Assembly (NCBI RefSeq): GCF_910592395.1
Contig: NC_088320.1
Location: forward strand, 15,686,501 to 15,750,500
Length of the DNA: 64,000 bases
From: Lineus longissimus
Taxonomy: Eukaryota > Nemertea > Pilidiophora > Heteronemertea > Lineidae
Direction: 5' to 3'
The notes under the pieces were generated by a model. The model ran no database searches. It worked only from the letters and a program-made list of their open reading frames with translations, and had not been told where the DNA came from. This document shows positions 23,757-33,755 of the stretch, in pieces (within the stretch, counting starts at the first letter, position 1; every line of letters begins with the position of its first letter). A program made the translations under genes and the position numbers.

Positions 23757-26700
23757 ATGGACGTGGAGGAAACGTTGGCCTCATGGGGGATGGGAGAACT
23801 AGTTAAAGTGTTCAAGGGTAAGATATAGCTTTTGTAGATATTCTTTTTTACATGTTTCCGATAGCACAAAAGACATTTCTTTGACAATTTTGTATAGGCC
23901 TAAGGCAAAAAAGAAAACGCGCACCATTCGAAACCTGTTTTTAGTTCTCTTTTTCCTTCAGTTCTCACAACGCATGCACAGAACATTTTTATCACCAGTT
24001 CGATAGGCCTGTAGGCTACTCTATTAATGAAGAATGCACTAAACTGGAAAAACAAGAAGTTTGTAGGCGATGTGATAAGTTAAAGACAACTTAAAAAGGC
24101 CCGCGAAAGTGCGCGCCCGTCAGCGCTCTTGTGATAATCCGATGCCCGCCATGAAGAAAAGTGTCGCACTAAATTTTATGTGAACATTATTGAAAATTTG
24201 TTCCGAAGTATTAGTAGAGCATTCGCGCATTACATGCATTTAATGAGATACTCGTTAGTTTGATTATTCCCGCCGAAAAGAGTTGACGCAAGTGTGACAT
24301 GTGTGAAGTATTTCCGAGAGGGTGCACTCGGATCGAGTTAAAAATCGATGGCGGAAGTCGCCGGAACTGTTGGCGTTTTATACTGATCTAAAATGCGATC
24401 GATTTCGACCTTATTCTGCCAAATGTTCCTTTTCCAAATACTTGCGAGCAGAAAGTGTTGTCTCATTATATAGCAGAGTGTCAAATTCATGCATCTTGCG
24501 TGAAATGTCTTGCTGAAAAATGCTTCGGACACAGACGCTTCATTCAGAACATATGAGATGATGTTAATTCATTCATGATTTGCATGCACTGACCCACCAC
24601 CAACAGTGTATAGGCTACAATACATGTACATATGTACACTCATGGTCAAAAGTAAATGGACACCAGTTTTTCTTGAATTTCTCAAAAACTAGGCTAAGCA
24701 GAAACATTCACCTAACACCGATTGTAGCAAATGATCTTGGCTATTGAATAATGCTAAAATTTTAAAAATCTGTTTATTTTTGCCTTTGATAGGAGAAATT
24801 TGGTAAATGTCTCTTTTTCACTACTTCTTTATTAGCAGGAATTCACCAATAAAAATTACATCCTCATGTTCGACTCATGAAGGCCTTTCATAATATATCC
24901 AGTTTTTGAAATAATTCAAACTAGAAATGTGGTTTTTGGCCACTTTTACGGTAATGATTTGGATCATGCTTGACACATCTACGACATGGTCCCTCCTATT
25001 GAACAGACCTTTTGAGTGAATGAGTGGGCATTGTGTTTTTCCTGGCAGGGTGGTCAACAGACCTTTTACAAAGGTGGACATTATTATCTAAATTTGAATA
25101 TTGACAGGCCTATTCAATTATTATTGTGGTGGGTTGTTGATCAATTTGAATGCTTTAAAGAAGTGACTTGTGGTCATTTACCTTTTTGTGTTCATTTTAA
25201 ATTTGAATCAACATCTAGGCCACTTCATGTCACTTGAATAATTGTGTTGGGATTCCAAGATTAGTAATCTGACCAGTTAACTAAAATGACAACCATGTAA
25301 CGCGATTGGTAATAGACCTGACCATAATCGTTGGGCCTGTGCCTAGTCATTGTGAAACAGACAGATCACAATACAAGACAATTGGCATTCATTCACAACC
25401 ACTACACTTCATTTGGAGTTGACAATGGTTTAATGGGACTACGGGTATGTCAAAGGTGTCTCCAGTGGGGTAAAAATCGTTACCGTAAAAGTGGCCAAAA
25501 ACCACATTTCTAGTTTGAATTATTTCAAAAACTGGATATATTATGAAAGGCCTTCATGAGTCGAACATGAGGATGTAATTTTTATTGGTGAATTCCTGCT
25601 AATATAAAAGAAGTAGTGAAAAAGAGACATTTACCAAATTTCTCCTATCAAAGGCAAAACTAAACAGATTTTTAAAATTTTAGCATTATTCAATAGCCAA
25701 GATCATTTGCTACAATCGGTGTTAGGTGAATGTTTCTGCTTAGCCTAGTTTTTGAGAAATTCAAGAAAAACTGGTGTCCATTTACTTTTGACCATGAGTG
25801 TACATGTAGGGCCCTACATGCAATGTAGGGCCATAGCCCTGTTAGTGGTGAAGCCTGGCCACCATAGGCCTAAAGGCTTTGAAATGTCCACATTGAATTC
25901 AGTCGAAATCCACTGCCGAGACCAGAAGGCCTACTGGTCTGACTGGTCACTCGTCGTGAGACTGTTCATTCAATCTGGACGTTTTGATCTGGCATTCTGG
26001 ATGGGTCATTGTCTGAATTGTCTGCAGTCTTATTGATAGTTGTAAGTTTTGCAGTGCAGTTTGCCTGAGACATATGATCATCCAGGACCACCAGTTCCAT
26101 TCAGTGTTCAGTAGTGTAGCTTATTCAATTCTATGTATTTGGAAAGAGAAGTCCGTTCTGTGGATGCTTTCTTGGATCCTTCCTGTCCTCCTGTACTCTT
26201 AGATTACATTGAATAACAGTACCTGGTACATCATCGAATTGATATATCGGATCTCAGTAGGGTCTCCGCATGATCCTTTCCTTTTGACAGGGTTCCGGGT
26301 ATGGATACCTAGCAGTAACACAATGCTTGCCTGCATTAACAAGAGTGGTAGGCCTAGATAGATGGAAATTCTATAATGCATAGGGTTAGGGTTAGGGTTA
26401 ATTCTATAATTTTGACGAAAGTAGGGGGGAGGGGTCATAATTGGTAGTATTATATAATGATAGTATTGAAAAGTCTCACAACAGGGTGTACCAAGATTAA
26501 GTGCTGGTTTTTCAACCATAGGCTATCGATAGTGTGCAGCAGTGGTTGATGCATGATTGTGGTTGATGAATCTTTTTGTTCCAAAATTTGTTTTATTGAT
26601 TCTAAATTGGCTGCTAGTGCTACAATAAAATTTGCACAGGATGTTGAAAATACTCCAAAAACCGCAAACCATTCCATTACATGTAGGCCGCTGAGAAGGG

Positions 26701-27041
26701 GTGGTGCTTTTGGACTACAACGTTTTTTGTGTCCATTTTGTGGGAGTTGAGGTTCTTTTTCTTTTTCTTGTAGAATTGAATCCTGATCAAAGTCAAACCA
26801 AGAATATGGAAGCATGTCAGTATTGACTGGCTGGCCTGTTGTCATTAATTACTGGTACTTAGTATACGTAATACCACCAGATTAAGCTTAAAGTATGGCA
26901 ACTTTCATTTTTGCATGATTTTCATTTCATTTAGGACTACATCTCTTTTCAGATGAAGGCATTAATGAGGAGGCATTTTGTATGTTGGACGATGGAACAA
27001 TAAAGGAGCTGATTCCAAAAATTGGTACCAGAACAGAATGA
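23757..27041 (+). CDS. Short SAM-domain-like gene, 2 exons (unit 2)
   Basis: Exon 1 is 23757-23817 and exon 2 is 26953-27041, with the same splice sites, phase and TGA as in unit 1. Two residues differ in exon 2 (EGIN for EGID and LDDG for LGDG). The probable frameshift before the MKFTRKY segment is shared, so it predates duplication or marks a real short product. Confidence 0.55.
24637..25800. mobile_element. Tc1/mariner-like non-autonomous element (unit 2)
   Basis: Same element in the same place as in unit 1, flanked by TA, with a 3-4 nt insertion in the right arm near 25605. It was present before the tandem duplication. Confidence 0.85.
26450..26845 (-). CDS. Uncertain antisense ORF in SAM-gene intron (unit 2)
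   Basis: A 131-codon counterpart of 12082-12471, with an in-frame two-residue insertion (near Glu-Pro-Gln) and a few substitutions. No function can be assigned. Confidence 0.2.
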   Translation of the reverse strand: MTTGQPVNTDMLPYSWFDFDQDSILQEKEKEPQLPQNGHKKRCSPKAPPLLSGLHVMEWFAVFGVFSTSCANFIVALAANLESIKQILEQKDSSTTIMHQPLLHTIDSLWLKNQHLILVHPVVRLFNTIII

Positions 27042-28604
27042 AGTTTACAAGGAAGTACCGCAATCTACTAGTCCCTGCTTTAACTGTCGACGCAATGTAC
27101 CAGTATACACCATAGGCACGTAATTATAAGAGTTCAATAACTCCCCCGCCCCTCGACTGAAAAACGCACCCTCAATGACAGCACACATAAAACTGTACGA
27201 GTGTTGACACTGTTGTCAGTTGGGCTGGAGCCTTTATCGTCATATACCTGTCGACGTCCAGGGATAAGGTAGGTGTTACAAAATATTCCAATGCAATAAC
27301 TATTTCTGACATGTCTGAATTGTATATGGTGCATTGCCACTTGCGATGTCGCAAAGCAAAAGCTTTTGCTGGTCTCGGTTTGGGTGCATAGAAGCATGAT
27401 AGAGCAAAGGCGTGAACGTGCATTCTCGCAATCGTATTCAGTGGTAAACTACCATATAAGGGTGTAGGTTAAGGTCGGTTCCTGCCGAACGCGAGTTTGC
27501 TTGAATCGCAGAACAAACTCGTTTGTCTGGGTGTATTGGCGAGCGGTGGGGTGTAAAATAGCAAAGTCGCATGAATTGCGTACGTTATTGCAATCGTAAT
27601 AACATGTGGTGGAAATATCAATGAATGCAAATGCCTCTGGGCTTGGTCATTCTACGCCCCCTGCAAAAAAACGAACGAAATAAAGCTCTTGCGCGGATTA
27701 CGACAAAGCATGGAACGCTTTTTCATTTCACGCCATACTGCACTGCCCTAAAACAAATCCAAAATCTCAATAGGTAAAAATTAACACATGTATACTAGAC
27801 CAGTTTACTTCCATCGCCGCAGCAAACAGGAGATCTTAAGCAGTATGTGGTGTGTTTACGAGCGATCAACGAATATAGAGTCAAATGAAGAATTCCGCAA
27901 AGCTGAAGAACTTCGAGTGCGCGAACATGAAACTCTATAGTCCTCCCAAAGGATGGATGGTGTTTCGAGCTATTCTCGAAGGTTTGGTTAAACCAGCGAT
28001 CATACCTCAACCATTCTCCAAAACAGACATACCTTCTCTCCTTGCCTTTGTGATTGACTTTTCACGCATCGTAGAGCGTGGCCAAAAAGTGACCAAAAAA
28101 TAGGAAGAACAAAGACACTTCTTTTCGACGTATAAAACAACATATAAAACAACATGTCGAATGAGGAATGGAAAGAGCACACATATGGAAAAGAAGATGT
28201 TTGTGGCGTCCATAGTAACAGTAGGTTAACACTGATTGGGCAAGGCGTGAGGCGGTGAGTTTTTTTTGCTTTTACGCTGCACCCCAGTGACTTGCACGAA
28301 AACAACCCTAAAATCACATGCGTTGTGAATTTCATTTGAAACAGCGTCAAATATCATCACCGATGTCAGGAGGCAATAACTGAGGATTAAGATTATTTTG
28401 ATATATATAGGGCCCCGGTATATATGTAGGTAGCATTAGCAAGGTCGCAATCAGTAACCTCTCCAAAGGTAACGGGTATAAACTCAAATGGAGGCGGTTA
28501 AATGCTGATTTTGTGCCTAACATAATCGCATTCTTGACTGTTTGCGCCACAATCACGGCATTGTGGATGTGATGATTTTTAAACCAATTCGGCAATGTAA
28601 ACCG

Positions 28605-29959
28605 CAGAATTCACTTACCTTTTGAAGAAATGCTACTGCACTACGCTTGGAGTCCAACGACTGAAATGGTTGTTGGTTCGGGCAAGGTTTAATATTTGTA
28701 GCCAGGTCTAGTAGGGCTTATTCTGGATGTGTGTCGGGTTATTGATCACAAAGCTCTCATGAATGCTTGGAAATTCTGCAAAAATTCCATTGACCCTCGA
28801 CTTCAACTTCAACCTGTCACTCTTACTCACTTGATATTCTTCAAGTGGTAAGGATAGGTATGCATCTAGATGACAGGGCCCGGTGTGCAAGGGATAGTAG
28901 TCCTAGGGCTGATAGTCCGTGTAACAATAGCCCGCATTGCTAAATGTTTTGGTTAGGGTTAGCGGTACAATAGATCATGCTGCTTAATTGGTCAAATACA
29001 ATGCTACCGGACTATGACTCCAGGGGGACTATATCCGCTGTCACACCGGATTTGAGAAGCCAGGATTTGTATTCTGGATGAACTGGCATGGATTTAGGAC
29101 TAGAATTCCTCACATGCATTTGTGATGGACTCTATGATTTAGAATAGCATAATGCACGCCTCTGGAATTTTATCCTTTATCTCTTTAAGGATCCTAGGGT
29201 TCATTTCGTCAACCGGGATTCTTGTCTGGTTTATTCAAGTTCGTAAGTCTTGCTTACTTCCTCTACCTTGAAAACTATATCATTAATTTCCCCCAGGTTG
29301 TGCGGTTTGGACATTGTCATGTTGGACAATTCTTCCTTCGTGAAAACACGATTATGCGTTTTTAATCTCTTAGGTCCAGAGGAGATTCACCAAATTAATA
29401 ACAGGAATAAGTGATCTAACATACTCAGTGAAAGGCTAGAGTCACTAGATCTCGTCAGCCTCAGACATAGGAGAGAGGTGATTTGATAAGCTTGTTCCAA
29501 ATATTACATGAAACGGATTTGGCGAACTATCTGTGTGGCGGCGACGCATCACTCTCTGTATATAGGATCATGAATTTAAAGACAGACGACGTATCTGTAC
29601 TCTGATATTTCCTTTAATTAATCATGCATTGCGTGAAAGATATTGTAAAACATCAGCACCTTCAGGGTAGGGTTCATATCATTCAGCGGTTTCACAACGC
29701 AGCTAGACTCCCTGACCGGGGCAATCCATTGCGTCATCATAATTTGGTCTCCTATGGACTGCCACAAAAAGCGGGAATTCGTGCAACTGGACGATTAGCC
29801 AATGGACATTGCTTTAACGAAACTGTAAGTGCATTTTATGTCACCGAATCAGAATATTCGACGTATACCGCTCTGGCATTAATAGCGTAGCTGATATTTA
29901 TACACTTCTTTCCCATACTGCATATCTCCCATGGTTTAGATGGTACACGCACGCACAGC
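28605..29959. repeat. Tandem unit, copy 3, truncated by Polinton insertion
   Basis: Matches unit 1 from base 60 to about base 1439. It ends abruptly at 29959 where Polinton sequence begins. The rest of the unit does not reappear on the far side of the Polinton (after about 50300), so unit 3 was lost or rearranged there rather than merely interrupted. Confidence 0.9.
29624..29890 (+). pseudogene. piggyBac-like transposase fragment (copy 3, frame open)
   Basis: An 88-codon open frame, the longest version of this fragment. It lacks the extra T of copies 1 and 2, so it is probably the ancestral state. The motif KAGIRATGRL followed by NGHC resembles piggyBac-type transposase segments. It starts at an ATG, but the real protein would have been several hundred residues long, so it is a remnant. 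Confidence 0.42.
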
Positions 29960-30227
29960 AGTAATAGGGAAACGTATGTACGACTTTCCTACGACTTTTC
30001 TGGAAATTTGGGAAAAAAACTTCACCCTTCATCATTATTCATGTACATTTGTCAAGAATTCATTGTTTTAACCCACAAACACTACCAAAAACCCAACATG
30101 GAAAATTTCTGTTAACACTAGGGGTCTTTGGGTTTTTTTAAATTTTTTTAAATTTTTTTTTCCCCAAAAACCTAACAAACTTACTAAAATACGTAACATG
30201 GATAAAACTACAAGTTTCCCTATTACT
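29960..30227. repeat. Polinton left terminus with internal foldback
   Basis: The first 14 bases AGTAATAGGGAAAC recur inverted at 30214-30227, so the left terminal 268 bp is bounded by its own short inverted repeat. The centre is rich in A and T homopolymer runs. It could be the element's terminal repeat or a small foldback unit at its end. No TSD brackets it as a separate MITE. Confidence 0.6.
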
Positions 30228-30252
30228 TACTTATTGGCTCTGCTAATTAAAT

Positions 30253-30396
30253 ATGAAAAAGATCTATTGCCTTAGATGTAAGGAAATTACAGGTAATTCG
30301 GGGAAGTTAACTCATCATATTACTTCAAATGGACACAGATATCTACTGGTCAAGTGCTCGAAATGTCACAAGAATAAAAGCAAGTTTACTACTTAA
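30253..30396 (+). CDS. Small zinc-ribbon protein (Polinton)
   Basis: A 47-residue frame from an ATG. It has two CxxC pairs: CLRC at residues 6-9 and CSKC at 35-38, separated by a segment with THHITSNGHRYLLVK. The layout is like the short zinc-ribbon proteins found at the ends of many giant-virus and Polinton genomes (DUF5679-like). It is the first gene inside the left end, followed 21 bases later by another zinc-ribbon gene. The role is unknown; DNA or RNA binding is an inference from the fold. Confidence 0.6.
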   Translation: MKKIYCLRCKEITGNSGKLTHHITSNGHRYLLVKCSKCHKNKSKFTT

Positions 30397-30417
30397 TGAT
30401 TTTTTTTATTCTAAATC

Positions 30418-30915
30418 ATGAGTGAAAGAATGTACAGTTATGTCTCTTTAGAGAAGTATTTTAGTCAATACAGAAATAGTGATGAAAACAGTCAAATGCA
30501 GTATTTCAGTCAAATTAACCAGGGAACACCTATGAATCAGGTAACACCTATGAAACAAAATGGTTACATTAGACCAATGGTTGAATCGTTACCGAAAATC
30601 TCTGAAGAAGATCCGGTCAAAGTGCACATGAACCAGGTAACACCTATGAATCAGGTAACACCTATGAAACTGTATGATACATTCACAGGAAGTGATGCTC
30701 AATTGTGCCATAACTGCAAACGATGGACACTTTTTGAATGCCAGAAAAAACTGAATTTTGATAGGCCTGCCAAGCAAATCTACAAATACTGCAGTAATTG
30801 CAATTCGACCACTTACAGTGATGACTTTAAGAATCCAGAAATCACTATTGAGAACAAAACACGTTACTTTGACCACGTCATCATAAACCTTGGCCAGACA
30901 CGTCTGTCAGATTAA
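30418..30915 (+). CDS. Zinc-ribbon protein with internal TPMNQV repeats (Polinton)
   Basis: A 165-residue frame. The N-terminal half has repeats of NQVTPM(N/K) (near residues 36-50 and 64-81). The C-terminal half has LCHNCKRW and YCSNCNSTTY, a four-Cys zinc ribbon with the pairs about 31 residues apart. It ends directly against the next start codon (30916), suggesting compact viral-style packing. The frame is intact. No known function. Confidence 0.6.
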   Translation: MSERMYSYVSLEKYFSQYRNSDENSQMQYFSQINQGTPMNQVTPMKQNGYIRPMVESLPKISEEDPVKVHMNQVTPMNQVTPMKLYDTFTGSDAQLCHNCKRWTLFECQKKLNFDRPAKQIYKYCSNCNSTTYSDDFKNPEITIENKTRYFDHVIINLGQTRLSD

Positions 30916-31221
30916 ATGGTAAATGATTTGAAACATTTTGTTGAAAGTAGGATTAAGATTTACTTCTCAAGTCCAAGAAAATGGCTCTGTGCGGCCAGCT
31001 ATGAAAAAACAGTCCTGAATGCCTTACGATTTGGTCTCGTTAAACTCATACCCAATGATGTTTTACCTGGTCTAGAGTGTGACACTTATTTAGAAATTGA
31101 ATTCATTAACAGAGCAATTGGTAAACCTCAGTTGACCAAAGACAATTTCACAGATCTAAGAATGGTTTTATTGGCATTCCTCAAAAATATCTTCATTACA
31201 GTGGAGTTAAAATTACCATAA
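30916..31221 (+). CDS. Hypothetical Polinton protein
   Basis: A 101-residue frame whose ATG follows the preceding stop codon immediately, in the TTAAATG context shared by many genes of this element. The sequence is soluble and Leu-rich with no recognised motif. The next frame (31257 onwards, open from about 31220) may be its continuation after a 1-nt shift near 31215, because the two read as one Leu/Phe-rich helical protein. Confidence 0.45.
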   Translation: MVNDLKHFVESRIKIYFSSPRKWLCAASYEKTVLNALRFGLVKLIPNDVLPGLECDTYLEIEFINRAIGKPQLTKDNFTDLRMVLLAFLKNIFITVELKLP

Positions 31222-31502
31222 ATTACAAGCTGTTTTTACACCAAGCATTTAAAGCATTGAAAATTGATTATGTAGTATTGAAACCGAATCCAACTAATAA
31301 GGCCCGACTGGATGATTTGAACTCGCTATGGTCTGGTTTCTTAGGAAGTATTTTCTTCAAAAATTACAGGCTTGAATATGAAAATGAACAAGCAATCGAT
31401 AAACAAAGTGAAATTTTATTGAAGGCATTAGAGGTGCAAGATACCAGTAAATGTTACCCTTTACCATGTAGTCTAGACCTTGCAATTCTGTCCAGGATCT
31501 AG
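31222..31502 (+). pseudogene. Hypothetical Polinton ORF, possible frameshifted continuation
   Basis: Open from about 31222 with no ATG at a sensible place; the first in-frame start-like codon is a TTG at 31257. The protein-like segment LNSLWSGFLGSIFF suggests real coding. It is best explained as the shifted C-terminal part of the gene at 30916-31221, but a separate gene is possible. Confidence 0.35.
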
Positions 31503-31579
31503 TTAACCTCTTTCTGGTAAGTTTCTGGTAAATAGGACTTTTCCTGTAAAGGATTTTCCGTTCAATATGAATCGATGAT

Positions 31580-31611
31580 GGTGTCACCAATGAAGATTTC
31601 ATTCTAAATAA
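31580..31611 (+). promoter_or_regulatory. Shared leader/promoter block ahead of 31612 ORF
   Basis: The 35 nt ending in this gene's ATG are identical to the 35 nt ending in the ATG of the gene at 47437 on the other strand. A related version precedes the ATG at 32390. The block contains GGTGTCACC, GATTTCATTC and TAAATAAATG. A shared transcription signal is the simplest reading. Confidence 0.55.
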
Positions 31612-32457
31612 ATGAATAATCAGACATCAACGATAATTGAACAGCAAATGAAACAAATCGGAGTAATCCCAGTTAATTCTAGTTCAAATCTAGCTAATCC
31701 CATTGCAACTAATTACCAACAGAATGCAGCTAACTTTCAACAGAACACTGCTAATTACCAACAGAATTACACTACAAAGCAACAAGCTTCTAACAAGGCG
31801 TTAACTAGTTCAAATTTAGTCAGTTCTAGTCAAGGTCTAGTTAACCCTAGTCAAGGTCTAGTTAACCCTAGTTGCCAACAAAATTTAATTAGCTCTCAAC
31901 AAAATTTAACTGATAGTGGCCTTAAAGCTCATTTAACTGAAACTGGCCTTAAAGCTAAACAAGACTTAGAAATTTTAGTTGCAACTGGGAAAAGCAAGGA
32001 TTTACTTAATAAACAACTAACTTTTAATGACTTAGATAATATGACAGAAAAGGAACTCTTAAAACACCACAGAATCTACCAGACAAAGATGGCTGCCAGA
32101 CTTCATGATTCTTTGGGTAAGACAGTACTTAAAGCTTACACTAAATTAACAAAGTTTTTCTTGCCTGTTGATGACGAAGACCAGCTGTACGAAGACCTAA
32201 GAAATGATTACATCGTTACCAATGAACTTGACAAATGGCTTGGATGGTTGAGTTTGAGAATGGGTGCACTAACTGCTCTTGCCTCATCAACACTGATCAC
32301 TTTAGGGCATTGTCAAGAAACAAAATCTGCTAATGAATCGATTTGTGACAGCAATGATGGTAACACCAATGAAAATTTCATAAGATTAAATGGGAGTGGA
32401 ACCGAACAAAGTCCAGAGAGCAGAGACCGAGAGCATAGCTCGAGTGACAGACAGTGA
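31612..32457 (+). CDS. Gln/Asn-rich Polinton protein
   Basis: A 281-residue intact frame. Residues 1-110 are low-complexity, with repeated (N)YQQN and SQGLVNP units. Residues about 140-240 look globular: MTEKELLKHHRIYQTKMAARL, then YEDLRNDYIVTNELDKW and a hydrophobic LRMGALTALASSTLITLGH. Proteins with the LRNDYIV-type segment are often seen in animal Polintons; their role is not established. The start has the shared 35-nt leader. It overlaps the next gene by 68 nt. Confidence 0.55.
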   Translation: MNNQTSTIIEQQMKQIGVIPVNSSSNLANPIATNYQQNAANFQQNTANYQQNYTTKQQASNKALTSSNLVSSSQGLVNPSQGLVNPSCQQNLISSQQNLTDSGLKAHLTETGLKAKQDLEILVATGKSKDLLNKQLTFNDLDNMTEKELLKHHRIYQTKMAARLHDSLGKTVLKAYTKLTKFFLPVDDEDQLYEDLRNDYIVTNELDKWLGWLSLRMGALTALASSTLITLGHCQETKSANESICDSNDGNTNENFIRLNGSGTEQSPESRDREHSSSDRQ

Positions 32458-32911
32458 AAAGCCCATTAAGAGAGAAAGATCAGAAAAACAAATTGCATGG
32501 TCTCGAGAATTAGGTAAAAGATCTCAGGAATTCAAGAAGTCAAAAAAGGAGAGGTTTACTGGGAAAGATGATGAACCCATGAAAGAAGATGAACCCAGGA
32601 AAGACGATGAACCCGAACAAAGTTTAACTCAACCAGAGCCTGAGGTTACCACAAATACTGGAAGTTCCAGGAGTACAACATTGTATGTCATTTTAGCTGC
32701 ATTTGGTTTTGCAGTCATCATTTACTGCTATCCTAAGATTAAAACTAACAAGAAAGTACGAGTAGGTTGTAAACCAGAAGGTGGTGTACCAGAAGTTAGT
32801 AAACCAGAAGGTAGTAAACAAGAAGGTAGTAAATTAAAGGGTATTAAACCAGAAGGGAAAGATAACTGTTACACAACTCCTAAAACATGTAATCTTAGTT
32901 TAATGGAGTAG
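32390..32911 (+). CDS. Polinton membrane protein with charged repeats
   Basis: A 173-residue frame overlapping the end of the previous gene. A degenerate copy of the shared leader (32360-32389) lies directly ahead of its ATG and supports this start. The layout is a basic segment (SEKQIAWSRELGKRSQEFKK), acidic repeats of DDEP/KEDEP, one transmembrane helix (TTLYVILAAFGFAVIIYCY, about residues 103-121), then a Lys-rich tail with KPEGSK-type repeats. The EKQIAWSRELG-type motif occurs in other Polintons. Function unknown. Confidence 0.55.
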   Translation: MGVEPNKVQRAETESIARVTDSEKPIKRERSEKQIAWSRELGKRSQEFKKSKKERFTGKDDEPMKEDEPRKDDEPEQSLTQPEPEVTTNTGSSRSTTLYVILAAFGFAVIIYCYPKIKTNKKVRVGCKPEGGVPEVSKPEGSKQEGSKLKGIKPEGKDNCYTTPKTCNLSLME

Positions 32912-32937
32912 AATTTATTCAAGTGATACAGCAAGAA

Positions 32938-33681
32938 TCATTCAAATACACTATTCTTAGTTTCAAGTGAAAAATTTAAAGTAACTGAGCTACCTCTGAA
33001 ATTAACTATTTTACCATTCTCATCCGTGATTTCAAATTTGACTTGATTTGTACATTTTTTGTTAACTATTTTCTTGCAATTGAGTTCATATCTCTGGTAT
33101 TGTATCTGATCACCATCTTTAACAGGAACGATACATAAAATGTCAGAAGGTTTATTGTTGTAGAGGGTCTTAGCTTTATCAACCAAATTTGATCTTAAGA
33201 ATAGTTCTGTTCTGTAAAAGTTAAGTGGCTTGGTGGAGTAGTATTTTCCTTTTTGATTGAATTCTGTTTGTTTGAAACCTAAGTTTTCATTCCACACTCG
33301 ATAATACATTTGGGCCTCTTCATCTACTTCACTTAATCTGAATACCTTATCTTCCGTTAGTTCAATTATCAGGTAATTGCTTTTGTCGCAGTAGAAATTA
33401 ACATGATTGATTCCTCTCTTTAGAAATGTTCTTTGAATAGAATTACAGAAGTCTGATAAACTGTAATGACTATTATGCATTATCTTGGTAGTATTTATGA
33501 TTTTAGTTTTGAAGAAAATACTCATTAATATGTTACCATACCCGGTTAGAAAATCACCAGGGTACCAAGAGTTAAAGAATGAAATCGATTTCAAAGTGAT
33601 CGATTTTATGTTCAATGGGTCTGTTAAGTTAAGCTCAAATATGGCTTCATCGCATTCATTCTCAAAAATTATGAAGTCCAT
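32938..33681 (-). CDS. Putative minor capsid (penton-like) protein 1, Polinton
   Basis: A 247-residue intact frame on the minus strand. Its C-terminal half aligns by eye with the gene at 46387-47142: both have KPSD(I/V)L, a run of beta-strand-like segments, then a (I/L)TDENG..(I/V).(F/L).G sequence near the end. That ending is typical of the single-jelly-roll minor capsid proteins of Polintons, which would form the vertices of the particle. The capsid role is an inference. Four 15-16 bp repeats lie upstream (33695-33755). Confidence 0.5.
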   Translation of the reverse strand: MDFIIFENECDEAIFELNLTDPLNIKSITLKSISFFNSWYPGDFLTGYGNILMSIFFKTKIINTTKIMHNSHYSLSDFCNSIQRTFLKRGINHVNFYCDKSNYLIIELTEDKVFRLSEVDEEAQMYYRVWNENLGFKQTEFNQKGKYYSTKPLNFYRTELFLRSNLVDKAKTLYNNKPSDILCIVPVKDGDQIQYQRYELNCKKIVNKKCTNQVKFEITDENGKIVNFRGSSVTLNFSLETKNSVFE

Positions 33682-33694
33682 TTCTATTTAATCA

Positions 33695-33755
33695 AAATGA
33701 TTTAATTAAAGTGATTTAATTAAAATGATTTAAATAAAGTGATTTAATTAGTTAA
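33695..33755. repeat. 16-bp tandem repeats upstream of minor capsid-like gene 1
   Basis: Four copies of (A)ATGATTTAATTAA / AGTGATTTAATTAA alternate between the polymerase stop and the minor capsid-like gene start. They are A/T-rich and possibly a promoter or replication-slippage array. Confidence 0.65.

Larger units (their letters stand above)
14311..28604. repeat. Tandem unit, copy 2
   Basis: Collinear with 1-14310 over its full length. Differences are scattered point changes, minisatellite copy number, a 6-nt in-frame insertion in an antisense ORF (near 26748), a 9-nt insertion near 27310, and a cluster of changes in the secreted-peptide exon near 21470. The junction to copy 3 is imperfect: about 145 bp spanning the end of the unit and the first 59 bases of the next are missing at 28604. 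Confidence 0.93.
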
